Shown here piece after piece: positions 44,205 through 52,518 of a stretch of 64,000 nt of DNA (within the stretch, counting starts at the first letter, position 1; each line of letters starts with the position of its first letter). The translations under genes and the position numbers were made by a program. The stretch spans positions 1 through 64,000 of the forward strand of contig JAMPEH010000002.1 of assembly GCA_023665245.1 (NCBI GenBank), given 5' to 3'. The notes under the pieces were generated by a model that did no database searches, had not been told where the DNA came from, and was given only the letters and a program-made list of their open reading frames with translations. Origin of the DNA: Muribaculaceae bacterium. GTDB lineage: Bacteria > Pseudomonadota > Alphaproteobacteria > Rs-D84.

Positions 44205-45817
44205 TGGCAAATTATGGTAATTTTACCGATGAACTGCGTGCACGACTCTCTATCGTGGATGTGGTATCGCGGCGTGTACCATTAACTAAAAAAGGGTTAA
44301 ATTATTGGGGTTGTTGCCCATTTCATAATGAAAAAACCCCCAGTTTTTCCGTTAATGAAGAAAAAGGTTTTTATCATTGTTTTGGATGTGGTGAACATGG
44401 CGACATAATATCGTTTGTAATGAAATCTGAAAATATGGATTTCCGTGCGGCGATTGCAGAACTGGCCAATATGGCTGGGTTAAAATTACCAGAATACAAA
44501 CCAAAGTCAGAGGCCCAGGTAAAACGCGAAGAATCATATTTTGATATCACAACACGCGCGGCGACCGCATATCACAAACGATTGTTTGAACCAGATGGCG
44601 CAGCCGCTTTGGAATATATCCGTGGCCGCGGATTCACCGATGAAATGATAAAAAAATATAAACTGGGGTACGCACCAAAAAATAATTTTATCGCAAATAC
44701 ATTTACAAATATACGCCCTGAAAATTTAATATTATCGGGGCTGTGCCGGCGTGGCGAGTTTGGATTATATGATTTCTTTCGCGATAAATTGATGTTTCCA
44801 ATATTCAATCCAAATGGCCAGATTGTCGCGTTTTCAGGGCGCGCAATGGATGGCCGCGAACCCAAATATATTAATACCACAGATACAGAATTATTTCATA
44901 AACGTAAAACTGTGTTTGGTCTGAATTTTGCCCGTGACGCAATTCATCGTGCAAACCGCAGCATTGTAGTAGAGGGTCAAATTGATGCAATCCAAATGCA
45001 ATGCAGTGGCTTTGGTGAAACGGTGGCACCATTGGGTACTGCATTAACCGAAGATCATATTGGATTGTTATGCAAATCAAACCGCAATATCACATTTTGC
45101 TTTGATGGTGATAATGCCGGTCAAAAGGCGGCGGCACGTGCAGCAGGCCTGGTATTGCCATTTGTGCGCGATAATTCAGAAATTAAATTTGCGTTCGTCA
45201 CAGGTGGAAAAGACCCAGATGAAGTTTTGAAAACAGGTGGTGCGGACGCTATGCGTAAAATAATTGATAATGCGACACCACTGTTTGATTTTATGTGGAA
45301 AAACTTAAATGCACAATTTGTCACATCAACACCCGGCGGACGCAGTCAGGCAGAAAAATTTTTAAAAAAAGAACTGGAAAAAATTACTGATACCGATTTG
45401 CGTCGCGAATATGACAAGGCGTTTGCACAATTAAAATATCAAAACTGGCATAAATGGCGCCGTGATAAAGATACACAAAACATTTCATTACCACCGGTGG
45501 ATGCGGTGACGAAAAACACACTGATTTATATAACAAATGCATTTCCAGATATCACTGAACGATATGGTGATTTTTTGGCATCATTAAATATTGACTTTGA
45601 TGGCGTATCACCTGATTTAGGATGGAAGGCAAATGATGCGGAAAAATATATTGTATCGTTAAAACTGCAACGACACTTGGCACGATTGCGTATTCAGAAA
45701 AAAGAATTATTAACAATGGCACTGGCAGGGGATGCGGGTGCAACTGCCAAAGTTTCAGAAATTGATGCAGATATTGTCAAATACAGTGAAAAATTAGAAA
45801 CGCTGATATCTATTTAA
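44204..45817 (+). CDS. dnaG: DNA primase DnaG
   Basis: 537 residues. The CHC2 zinc finger is CPFHNEKTPSFSV with CFGCG further on; the primase core follows with RGFTDEMIKKYKLGYAP, ending in the TOPRIM region (VEGQIDAIQMQ and FDGDNAGQKAA). The C-terminal DnaB-binding domain is shorter than usual. It makes RNA primers for replication. It starts on the topA stop (TAATG), so the two are coupled. rpoD, the usual next gene, is absent. Confidence 0.95.
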   Translation: MANYGNFTDELRARLSIVDVVSRRVPLTKKGLNYWGCCPFHNEKTPSFSVNEEKGFYHCFGCGEHGDIISFVMKSENMDFRAAIAELANMAGLKLPEYKPKSEAQVKREESYFDITTRAATAYHKRLFEPDGAAALEYIRGRGFTDEMIKKYKLGYAPKNNFIANTFTNIRPENLILSGLCRRGEFGLYDFFRDKLMFPIFNPNGQIVAFSGRAMDGREPKYINTTDTELFHKRKTVFGLNFARDAIHRANRSIVVEGQIDAIQMQCSGFGETVAPLGTALTEDHIGLLCKSNRNITFCFDGDNAGQKAAARAAGLVLPFVRDNSEIKFAFVTGGKDPDEVLKTGGADAMRKIIDNATPLFDFMWKNLNAQFVTSTPGGRSQAEKFLKKELEKITDTDLRREYDKAFAQLKYQNWHKWRRDKDTQNISLPPVDAVTKNTLIYITNAFPDITERYGDFLASLNIDFDGVSPDLGWKANDAEKYIVSLKLQRHLARLRIQKKELLTMALAGDAGATAKVSEIDADIVKYSEKLETLISI

Positions 45818-45875
45818 TATTTCTGCACATAAAAAAGCATAGATTTTTTATCATTTTTATTATATCATAATTACT

Positions 45876-46104
45876 GAATCCAAAGGGATTTGGGTTCGGG
45901 GCTGTGGTAAGCCTTCATAAAAGCGGCATAAAAAACATGTCGAAATCCGCCGATACAGGGCGCGATATGCGTCTTTTATTGTGTCCCCGCCAGTTTGGGT
46001 CGGGGGGCCGTCAGTTATAAAACAGGGTTTCCCAAAGACTGGCGGAATCATCCTTTTATGTGATTTACCAACTGCCCCGGCCGTCAAATTATTGACGGTT
46101 TTTT
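45876..46104 (+). ncRNA. Structured RNA upstream of virB2, unidentified
   Basis: A hairpin GAATCCAAA/TTTGGGTTC (45876-45897) is followed by a domain closed by a long-range helix: GGGGCTGTGGTAA (45898-45910) with TTACCAACTGCCCC (46065-46078), twelve pairs with one mismatch and one bulge. Inside lie CGGCAT/ATGTCG, GATACA/TGTGTC around GGCGC/GCGTC, and CGCCAGT/ACTGGCG extended by TTGGG/CCCAA. It ends in an intrinsic terminator (46081-46104). The closed domain is 181 bases, close to 6S RNA, but I cannot confirm that family; RNase P, SRP and tmRNA signatures are absent. Since virB2 starts 25 bases after the T run, a cis-acting attenuator is equally possible. A -10 like CATAAT is at 45866-45871. 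Confidence 0.6.
46081..46104 (+). terminator. Terminator between the structured RNA and virB2
   Basis: CCGTCAA/TTGACGG stem with a four-base loop and six T. Confidence 0.85.
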
Positions 46105-46128
46105 ATAAAAAAACAAAGGGGATATACG

Positions 46129-46512
46129 ATGAAAAAACTTTTTTCATTTAACAACAAATGGTTATTTACCATGCTGGCATTATCAATATTGATAACCAAC
46201 GCATCCATGGCGGCAGACCCGACATTTACAGTCGGTAAAGAAATGTGCGACATGATTAAAGAATTACAAGTTGTATTTAAAACACTGCGTACATTGGCAT
46301 TTCTGGGTGCTGGATTTCTTTTGGCCAAATACGGATGGGAGGCCATTTCAACCGGCAAACTGAACGGTAAAGATTTAATAGAAGGTGTAAAAACAACCGG
46401 CATATCAATGATTGTCGGATTCGCGTTGTTGTTTGCAATCGGTGTTATTTTAAGTGTGTTGATAAATGGCCGTATTACCGGATGCCCTGAGTTAACACAA
46501 GGTTGGATTTAA
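46129..46512 (+). CDS. virB2: VirB2-like type IV secretion pilin
   Basis: 127 residues. A long signal peptide ends SMAA near residue 28, and two hydrophobic helices follow (LAFLGAGFLLAKYGWEAIS and SMIVGFALLFAIGVILSVLI) with a short polar loop between, the structure of VirB2/TrbC pilins. Two cysteines near the ends of the mature protein could form a disulfide. The ribosome binding site is AAAGGGG. It stands apart from virB3-virB4, as is usual for the dispersed P-type systems of Rickettsiales-like bacteria, and is preceded by a structured RNA. Confidence 0.85.
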   Translation: MKKLFSFNNKWLFTMLALSILITNASMAADPTFTVGKEMCDMIKELQVVFKTLRTLAFLGAGFLLAKYGWEAISTGKLNGKDLIEGVKTTGISMIVGFALLFAIGVILSVLINGRITGCPELTQGWI

Positions 46513-46529
46513 ATAAAAGGATATGTCAC

Positions 46530-46610
46530 ATGAAAATAAAAATAGAACATATAGTATTTGTATTTATGGTATTGGCAATACTGGCATGCGGGTACATGAT
46601 TGGACAATAA
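46530..46610 (+). CDS. Very small lipoprotein downstream of virB2
   Basis: 26 residues, preceded by AAAAGG nine bases before the ATG and 17 bases after virB2. The signal peptide is MKIKIEHIVFVFMVLAILAC with lipobox ILAC; only CGYMIGQ would remain after processing. A VirB7-like role is the inference, because VirB7 is a short lipoprotein of the outer core, but at seven mature residues it would be exceptionally small. It could also be an entericidin-type peptide. Confidence 0.5.
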   Translation: MKIKIEHIVFVFMVLAILACGYMIGQ

Positions 46611-46627
46611 AAAATCAAAATAAAATA

Positions 46628-46662
46628 CCGGCCTTTTTGAACATTTTTATCAAAAAAGCCGG
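46628..46662. terminator. Palindrome between the virB2 unit and ychF
   Basis: CCGGCCTTTTTGA/TCAAAAAAGCCGG with an A/T loop, followed by GAAATTTTTT. It probably ends both converging transcripts. Nearly the same palindrome occurs inside a coding sequence at 48020-48055. Confidence 0.65.
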
Positions 46663-46673
46663 GAAATTTTTTA

Positions 46674-47753
46674 TTAATTATTAAACAAGAAGTGGCAGAT
46701 GTCGCCGTCGACCATGACATAATCTTTGCCGACGGTGCGCATACGGCCGGCCTCTTTTACAGCCAATTCACCGCCCAATTCCAAGAAATCAGATGGTGTG
46801 ATTATTTCCGCACGGATAAATCCCTTTTCAAAATCGGTGTGGATTTTACCCGCGGCCTGGGGGGCGGTCATGCCGCGCGTTATTGTCCAGGCGTGCGCTT
46901 CTTTGGGCCCGACAGTATAAAACGTTTGCAGGCCCAGTGTCGCATATCCTGTTTTTATTACCTGTTGCAGGCCGGATTCAGATAATCCCAATTCATCCAA
47001 AAACATTTTGCGTTCGTCCGGGTCTATAATTTGTGCGATTTCCATTTCTATCTTGGATGATATTACCAGAACCGCATTTGTTGCACCAAATTTATCGCGC
47101 ACAGCGTCAGAATATTTATTGCCGGTGGCGGCGGACGCTTCATCCACATTGCAGACATAAATAACAGGTTTGGCCGTTAACAAATTAAATGGCGATGCAT
47201 CAACGCCTGAATTGCGTGCAGGTACGCCTGATTCCAATCCTTTTTTCACTGTATTTGCATCCGCCAATAATTTTGCGGCGTCTTTATCCAGACCACGTGC
47301 CTTTTTTTCCAGATTTTTAATCTGTTTATCCAGTGATTCTAAATCCGCCAGCATTAATTCTGTTTCAATTGTATCAATGTCTGAAATAGGGTCTATGTGG
47401 CCGTTTACATGGACAATATCATCATTTTCAAAGCAGCGAACAACATGTATTATCGCATCAGTAGACAAAATATTGCCCAAGAATTTATTACCCAATCCTT
47501 CACCGGCGGACGCACCCTTAACCAGGCCCGCAATATCAACAATTTCCAGTTGTGTTGGTATTATTTTGACAGATTTCGCCATATCGGCCAATTTATGCAG
47601 TGTTGCATCTGGCACAACCACGCGTCCCGTATTCGGTTCGATTGTACAGAACGGATAGTTCTGGGCGTCGGCCGCCGCACTTTGTGTTAATGCATTAAAC
47701 AGTGTTGATTTACCAACATTTGGCAATCCAACAATTCCACAATTGAATCCCAT
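46674..47753 (-). CDS. ychF: Ribosome-binding ATPase YchF
   Basis: 359 residues. The N-terminal G domain has GIVGLPNVGKSTLFNALTQ, DIAGLVKGASAGEGLGNKFL and, in place of NKxD, the altered G4 that gives ATP preference (CNVDE). A coiled coil (about 125-190) and a TGS domain (ITRGMTAPQAAGKIHTDFEKGFIRAE) complete the family layout. It binds ribosomes and acts in stress responses. AGGA lies eight bases before ATG. Divergent from the SufD-like gene. Confidence 0.95.
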   Translation of the reverse strand: MGFNCGIVGLPNVGKSTLFNALTQSAAADAQNYPFCTIEPNTGRVVVPDATLHKLADMAKSVKIIPTQLEIVDIAGLVKGASAGEGLGNKFLGNILSTDAIIHVVRCFENDDIVHVNGHIDPISDIDTIETELMLADLESLDKQIKNLEKKARGLDKDAAKLLADANTVKKGLESGVPARNSGVDASPFNLLTAKPVIYVCNVDEASAATGNKYSDAVRDKFGATNAVLVISSKIEMEIAQIIDPDERKMFLDELGLSESGLQQVIKTGYATLGLQTFYTVGPKEAHAWTITRGMTAPQAAGKIHTDFEKGFIRAEIITPSDFLELGGELAVKEAGRMRTVGKDYVMVDGDICHFLFNN

Positions 47754-47771
47754 CTTAAAATCCTTTATAAT
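47743..47771 (+). promoter_or_regulatory. Promoter of the SufD-like gene, predicted leaderless
   Basis: TTGAAT (47743-47748), 17-base spacer, TATAAT (47766-47771), nine bases before the ATG at 47781. The -35 lies inside the first codons of ychF on the other strand. Confidence 0.7.
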
Positions 47772-47780
47772 GCGTTTAAT

Positions 47781-48461
47781 ATGTCATACATGTGGAATGA
47801 ATTCAATATAAAAACCTTTGTGGCGGAAACAGTTGTTTTTCGCGATGGCATGTATTGCCCGGAACTGTCCACATTAAAAAATACAGATATTGATAAAAAA
47901 TATGATAAACCCGTCCATATTATTTATGTGGGCGAAATTGCCGGGAAAAATACATTGGAAATCAATATCGGCGCATCAAATCAGCCGGTATTTTTAAGTG
48001 TGGATATAAAAAATAAAAAGCCGGCATTTTTGAACATTTTTATCAAAAATGCCGGTGAAAATTCTGAACTGCGCGGGCATGTACGTCTGGAAAACGCCGA
48101 CCGTTTGGAATATGATTGTGCAGCCACACATTATGTAAAAAATACCGGTATTTTGGTTCAGACAAAATTGATGGCCGGACGCAACAGTCTATCAAAACTG
48201 CGCGGTACGGCGATTATAAAGCCAGATGCGGATAACGCAATATCAGATATTTCATTAAATGCGATGGCAGATGATGGGGCACGTATTGAATTTTTGCCGG
48301 CACAACGAATATCTGCCGTGCCAAATGCGGCCGACCACAGTGCGGCAATATATAAACCAGGCGATAATCAGATTTTATACCTGCGTTCGGCAGGATTATC
48401 CGGGGCCGAGGTTGACACTGCCCTGCGCGAGGCATTTTTAAATTCATTTACATTATTTTAA
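47781..48461 (+). CDS. SufB/SufD-like iron-sulfur assembly scaffold protein
   Basis: 226 residues rich in beta strands, fitting the right-handed beta helix of the SufBD core. The C-terminal part ADHSAAIYKPGDNQILYLRSAGLSGAEVDTALREAFLNSF follows the family end (short segments YLRSAGLSGAEVDTALREAF match the usual YLRSRG...A...L..AF). The His of the HGA motif is kept as DHSAA. It is much shorter than SufD (about 400) and lacks most of the N-terminal region. sufC, sufS and sufB are not nearby. Residues KPAFLNIFIKNAGE come from a palindrome that also occurs in a noncoding gap, so part of the protein may be an insertion. Confidence 0.55.
   Translation: MSYMWNEFNIKTFVAETVVFRDGMYCPELSTLKNTDIDKKYDKPVHIIYVGEIAGKNTLEINIGASNQPVFLSVDIKNKKPAFLNIFIKNAGENSELRGHVRLENADRLEYDCAATHYVKNTGILVQTKLMAGRNSLSKLRGTAIIKPDADNAISDISLNAMADDGARIEFLPAQRISAVPNAADHSAAIYKPGDNQILYLRSAGLSGAEVDTALREAFLNSFTLF
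48020..48055. repeat. Palindrome inside the SufD-like coding sequence
   Basis: GCCGGCATTTTTGA/TCAAAAATGCCGG with the same loop as 46628-46662; about 34 of 36 positions agree. It is in frame and adds about twelve codons. Confidence 0.7.
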
Positions 48462-48523
48462 GAAAATGCCGGCATTTTTTTATTTTTGCAGACTTAAGCT
48501 GAGGGTGTTTTACTTTTAATATT

Positions 48524-48621
48524 GTCATGCCGTTGAAGAACGGCATCCATTGCGTTTTATAATATCCTAGCACTAGGAAAATTAAGGAACACAGTGGCTG
48601 CCGACCTGCGTCGGCATAACG
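48524..48621. repeat. Three-hairpin palindromic repeat, copy 5
   Basis: GTCATGCCGTTGAAGAACGG begins the first hairpin, then TCCTAGCACTAGGA, then GCCGACCTGCGTCGGC. It fills most of the gap between the SufD-like gene and the secreted protease; the remaining bases contain a likely terminator TGCCGGCA region near 48466-48482. Confidence 0.75.
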
Positions 48622-48667
48622 CTGTGATGGTATAACCGCTATACCGTCCCTGATAGAATTGGATTAT

Positions 48668-49297
48668 TTATTTTTTCAATATATCGGTCAGGCACTTGTT
48701 CATGTCACTGCCGTCTTCATCAGTGTCTATTTTTTTATTTTTTATTTCCAGTTCGCCGTTTATCTTTTGCAAAACCAAAACCACATCGGGGTGCGTGTTT
48801 AACTGATTGCCAATGCCATCAATAACATCGTTTATATTTTCAATGTCATCAATAAATACCGGCATAATTGAATCGGCGGCACTGTAATATGTGTCATGCA
48901 AATCTTTCTTGTGATTATCCAATACGGATAAATATGTGTTTATATGCTTGTTTTCATGCGTCAAGACCGCATTATAAAAACAAGAATCTGGTTTATATTT
49001 TTTATCAATTTTTACATCAAATTCTTTATAACCAATCTTGGTATCCACAGATGTCAATATAACGCACCATCCGCCCAGTACAGACCGAATACTGACATTT
49101 ATTCCGTTTTCCTGGCGCAGGGATGTTTGCACATGCCCGTGTTCTGCCAAATAATTTTCAGGTTGGGATATTTTTGTTTGCGCGTCATATGTTGCGATAT
49201 CAACACGTGGGCGAACCTTGTATTCAATACAATCATCCGCCACCGCCCCATAAATGGGCAATAATATCGACGCCGCAAAGCACAATCGCCGTATCAC
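48668..49297 (-). CDS. Secreted protein with HExxH motif, in the virB3-virB4 operon
   Basis: 209 residues with a signal peptide ending GAVA-D. The motif VLTHENKHINTYLSVLDNH contains HExxH at about residues 114-118, with further acidic and His residues downstream, so a periplasmic zinc peptidase is likely. Five cysteines are present. Its start overlaps the virB4 stop by four bases (ATGA), which ties it to the secretion operon; a role in opening the wall or processing secretion components is the inference. I do not recognise a named family. Confidence 0.6.
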   Translation of the reverse strand: MIRRLCFAASILLPIYGAVADDCIEYKVRPRVDIATYDAQTKISQPENYLAEHGHVQTSLRQENGINVSIRSVLGGWCVILTSVDTKIGYKEFDVKIDKKYKPDSCFYNAVLTHENKHINTYLSVLDNHKKDLHDTYYSAADSIMPVFIDDIENINDVIDGIGNQLNTHPDVVLVLQKINGELEIKNKKIDTDEDGSDMNKCLTDILKK

Positions 49298-51708
49298 AGT
49301 GTACCAGCCCCCTGTTTTTTCAGGTATTCGGATACAAATGCATTTCCATACTGTTTATATAATTCTTCGGCCAATAAAACGGATGAACGCCCCGATTCAA
49401 ACAATCGCAGCAAGTTCCCGAGGCCACCCAGTTCTGTATTCAAAATCACAGATTCGCCCGTGACGGGTCGTGACAACAGTGCCGCACGTTTCAGGTTTGG
49501 ATATGCGCGCCCTTGAATAAATGCCATTTCCAGTGGGTTTAAATTCCAATGTTCATAATCGCGTGCATCGGCCGCAGGGTTGCGGAAAAACAACACGGTT
49601 TGCGCCTGGCCACGGACAACGTCGCCAATGCCCAATTTATCCAACACGTTTGCACGCTGAAATGCGGCCATATATGCCTGGCGGTTTTTGCGTCCTTCTT
49701 GCAGGCCAACAATAAAATTATCACGGAACATCTTGTTTTCCAACATAGGCGCCGTTTCGTCAATCATAATCAGTGACGGATTTCCACCCGATACAGTGAT
49801 ATTATTAATACGATGCAAAATATATGATATAACCGCCGGGGCCAGTTCCGTATCATTTAATATTTCTGTGAAATCAAATGTGGTCAATCTGGATTGTAAA
49901 TCCAACGTATCGGATGTTTCATTGAACATATCACCATATTGTAATGAGTCAATCCACTTTTTCAGCGCCGGACGCATATTACCAGATGATGAAAAACAAC
50001 TTTCCCACAGGTTTTTCAACAATCTGTCTTTGTCTGGTAAATAGTCAAAATTTACCGAAACTGCACGCGCGATTTCATCGGCCGCGGCCGCATCATTTTG
50101 ATTTGAAATAATCGCAAACCACCGACGCAGGAACGCACGGTTTTGGGCCGTATCCGGCATTTTTAACGGGTTCAAACGTGTTTGAAAATCAATTCCATCC
50201 GTATTTTTATCTTTGCCGTGCATCGTCACATACTTTCCACCAACAGACAGTGTAAATATTTCGGCACCCTTGTTCCGGTCAAAGAAAAACGCCTTTAATT
50301 TACGATGACGCAATGATTGTGCAATCAAGAAACTGAACAAAGTTGTTTTACCACCACCGGTTGGCCCAATTGTTAATGTATGTGCCACTGCGGCCTGGGC
50401 ATCTGATACATGGAACTGGAATTGATACGGTGTGCCCTGGGCGGTTGGGAATATAACCAGCGGGCCCGGGCCCCAGTCTGAATTTGCAACACCACGCGGT
50501 GTTGTATCCATTGGAATACTGATTGCGGCCGTACGTGACAGCATCTTGAAACTGCGCGGGAAAACATCAAATCCTGGAATCTGGGCAAAGAAAGATACCT
50601 TGGACGCAAATGTTTCAACAATTGGCGATACGCCGTATTGTGCGGCAATCTTTTTAAATTCATCAATATATTTATTTAATTCATCAACAGTTGCACCGAA
50701 TATTGCAAACAGCGGATAATAATTTACCAATGTCTGATTGCCGGATATGTTTTCATCCATCGCACTTTCTGCGGCATATAACTGTTCGGTGGCCGATGTT
50801 TGCGTTTCGTCTGCGGTGGTACGACGTTGACGCATTGCAACCTCTACATCCGCGGCCCCCATAATATGAAACGCGTTCATACAAATCATTTCTGTTTGGA
50901 TTGTCGAAATAGATGTAAAGAAATCTTCATCCAAATAATCCGGCGATACCTTAAATGAAATCATGGTGGCAAAAGATTGACGGTCACCACCAATATATTT
51001 AATCAATCCATTTTTCACAAATTCAACATCATCAACCGTTGCAACATCTGCGATTGATCCATCACATACAATCGGATGCGGCTTGGTTATCGGGGATAAA
51101 ATACGCCCAAAAAAACGCGCCATGTTATCGTGCCCATCATTGCGCAAGACACGTGGCTGATATGCGGCCAACATTGATTCAACAAAGTTGCCATATTGAT
51201 TTAATTTATCACGGTTGGACGCCCCACCCACGGTCAGCACAACATAATAATTATTCAAAAATATCCGCAGGCCCTGGGATTTCCATTTATCATAAATTTT
51301 TTGCAGGACAGGCTGGTCAAATTCATAGTTCGTATTTTCATCAGCCGCATCACGAACCGTAAAGAAACGTAATACTACATTTGGGTCACGAATCTGGTTA
51401 AACAGTTGCGTGCGCAAATCCAGAAATTTTTCTTTGGTCGCGTCATCCTGCATACTGGTTTGAACACCACGCACATGCCATACGCGAATTAAATCGCCAT
51501 TGGTTAATTCAATTGAATTATCGTTATAAACAGTTTTAAACGGCAAATATTGTGAATAACGCGCATATCCAAATTTTGGTAGTATTTTGCGCGCCAATAC
51601 AGGCAGATATATCATCATCAAAACAAAAACCAAAACCGCAACCATTGCCATTATGGTTGTTGTTAATGGAAATCCACTGCCGGCGAAATAATTAAAGAAA
51701 TCTGACAT
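49294..51708 (-). CDS. virB4: Type IV secretion ATPase VirB4
   Basis: 804 residues. An N-terminal membrane helix (TTTIMAMVAVLVFVLMMIYL) precedes the VirB4 N-domain and the C-terminal ATPase: Walker A HTLTIGPTGGGKTTLFSFL, Walker B SLIMIDETAPML, and the later arginine-rich motif QEGRKNRQAY. VirB4 powers pilus biogenesis and substrate transfer. It starts one base before the virB3 stop region (virB3 ends 51710) and is followed by the secreted HExxH protein. An N-terminal membrane segment of this kind is what a VirB3-VirB4 fusion would have, but here virB3 is separate. Confidence 0.93.
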   Translation of the reverse strand: MSDFFNYFAGSGFPLTTTIMAMVAVLVFVLMMIYLPVLARKILPKFGYARYSQYLPFKTVYNDNSIELTNGDLIRVWHVRGVQTSMQDDATKEKFLDLRTQLFNQIRDPNVVLRFFTVRDAADENTNYEFDQPVLQKIYDKWKSQGLRIFLNNYYVVLTVGGASNRDKLNQYGNFVESMLAAYQPRVLRNDGHDNMARFFGRILSPITKPHPIVCDGSIADVATVDDVEFVKNGLIKYIGGDRQSFATMISFKVSPDYLDEDFFTSISTIQTEMICMNAFHIMGAADVEVAMRQRRTTADETQTSATEQLYAAESAMDENISGNQTLVNYYPLFAIFGATVDELNKYIDEFKKIAAQYGVSPIVETFASKVSFFAQIPGFDVFPRSFKMLSRTAAISIPMDTTPRGVANSDWGPGPLVIFPTAQGTPYQFQFHVSDAQAAVAHTLTIGPTGGGKTTLFSFLIAQSLRHRKLKAFFFDRNKGAEIFTLSVGGKYVTMHGKDKNTDGIDFQTRLNPLKMPDTAQNRAFLRRWFAIISNQNDAAAADEIARAVSVNFDYLPDKDRLLKNLWESCFSSSGNMRPALKKWIDSLQYGDMFNETSDTLDLQSRLTTFDFTEILNDTELAPAVISYILHRINNITVSGGNPSLIMIDETAPMLENKMFRDNFIVGLQEGRKNRQAYMAAFQRANVLDKLGIGDVVRGQAQTVLFFRNPAADARDYEHWNLNPLEMAFIQGRAYPNLKRAALLSRPVTGESVILNTELGGLGNLLRLFESGRSSVLLAEELYKQYGNAFVSEYLKKQGAGTL

Positions 51709-51709
51709 G

Positions 51710-52006
51710 TTATGCTGCTAGTCTCCCTGGGATTTTATTTTTTAACATTTGTAATTTTGCGGCGATAATTTGCCCCAGTTGCGGGTCTTTTTTTGAAAAA
51801 GACGCCCAAATCGCATGCGTTATAATTAATATAACCAGAAAATACAGCGGATCTGTAAAATCATTACCGCCACTTAAAATCATTTGCGCAACCGCCACGG
51901 CAATATAAATTATAAACAGCACGGCAAAATTCATCACCGCCAACGTGTATGGCACATAAAATATGCGCGCGGGATTTGCCAATGCCTTTAATACCTGCTG
52001 TTTCAT
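51710..52006 (-). CDS. virB3: VirB3-like type IV secretion protein
   Basis: 98 residues with two adjacent membrane helices near residues 22-42 and 52-70 (VMNFAVLFIIYIAVAVAQMI and LYFLVILIITHAIWASF) and the typical early motif KALANPARIFYVPYTLAVMN, equivalent to the conserved GLTRP-like start of VirB3. It joins VirB4 at the inner membrane. AGGA lies about nine bases before the ATG. First gene of the virB3-virB4-protease operon. Confidence 0.85.
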   Translation of the reverse strand: MKQQVLKALANPARIFYVPYTLAVMNFAVLFIIYIAVAVAQMILSGGNDFTDPLYFLVILIITHAIWASFSKKDPQLGQIIAAKLQMLKNKIPGRLAA

Positions 52007-52042
52007 AACTACTCTGTCCTCTGGATGTTTAAAATTATAACA

Positions 52043-52238
52043 ATTTCAACAATTTTCAACAAGCACAAAAAGCAAATCCCCAAAACTGTTAAAAACGTTG
52101 AAAACAGATGTATTTTTCAACTGTTAATTTAACATATGACTTTTTCAACAACAGAACATAAACATCCGGAAATCTGGCAAATAATTATTGAAAAACTGTC
52201 GATAAAAATTTAATAACCGTTTTCAACAGTTTCAACGG
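52043..52238. other. AT-rich gap with a cluster of TTTTCAAC / GTTGAAAA motifs
   Basis: The 318-base gap between virB3 and rpmJ has eight copies of TTTCAAC-like sequence on the two strands (at about 52043, 52053, 52097, 52115, 52142, 52187, 52219 and 52230), several within ACTGTT or CAACAG contexts. No ORF is visible. A multi-site binding region or a replication-related region is possible; nothing more can be claimed. Confidence 0.5.
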
Positions 52239-52273
52239 GGCTAACTACTACTACTAAAAAAATAATATATTAT

Positions 52274-52301
52274 TTGATTTTTCATAAAAAGTGTTTATAA
52301 T
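52274..52301 (+). promoter_or_regulatory. rpmJ promoter
   Basis: TTGATT (52274-52279), 16-base spacer, TATAAT (52296-52301), 23 bases before the rpmJ ATG, with AAAAAGGA as ribosome binding site. Confidence 0.7.
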
Positions 52302-52324
52302 CACCCCTGTAAAAAGGATTTGAT

Positions 52325-52459
52325 ATGAAATTTTTAAGTTCATTAAAGGCCTGGAAAAAACGCGGTAATGTAAAACAAATCCGTCGTGGCAAACAGATTA
52401 TCTTGATTGATCCAGATAATCCAAAGTTGAAAGCGAAACAAGGCTTTAAGAAAAAATAA
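52325..52459 (+). CDS. rpmJ: Large ribosomal subunit protein bL36, zinc-free form
   Basis: 44 residues: MKFLSSLKAWKKRGNVKQIR then RGKQIILIDPDNPKLKAKQGFKKK. The pattern of basic N terminus, RRGK and the end PxxKAKQG is that of bL36. All three cysteines and the histidine that bind zinc in E. coli bL36 are missing, so this is a C-minus form. It has its own promoter and terminator and lies away from other ribosomal genes. Confidence 0.88.
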   Translation: MKFLSSLKAWKKRGNVKQIRRGKQIILIDPDNPKLKAKQGFKKK

Positions 52460-52486
52460 TCGCGAATTGCGTTTATGCTTTTTTTT

Positions 52487-52518
52487 GGCGTGTCAGTTTT
52501 GACGCGTCTTTTTTTTTA
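52487..52518 (+). terminator. rpmJ terminator
   Basis: GGCGTGTCA/TGACGCGTC, nine pairs with G-T pairs allowed, and a ten-T run. Confidence 0.85.
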
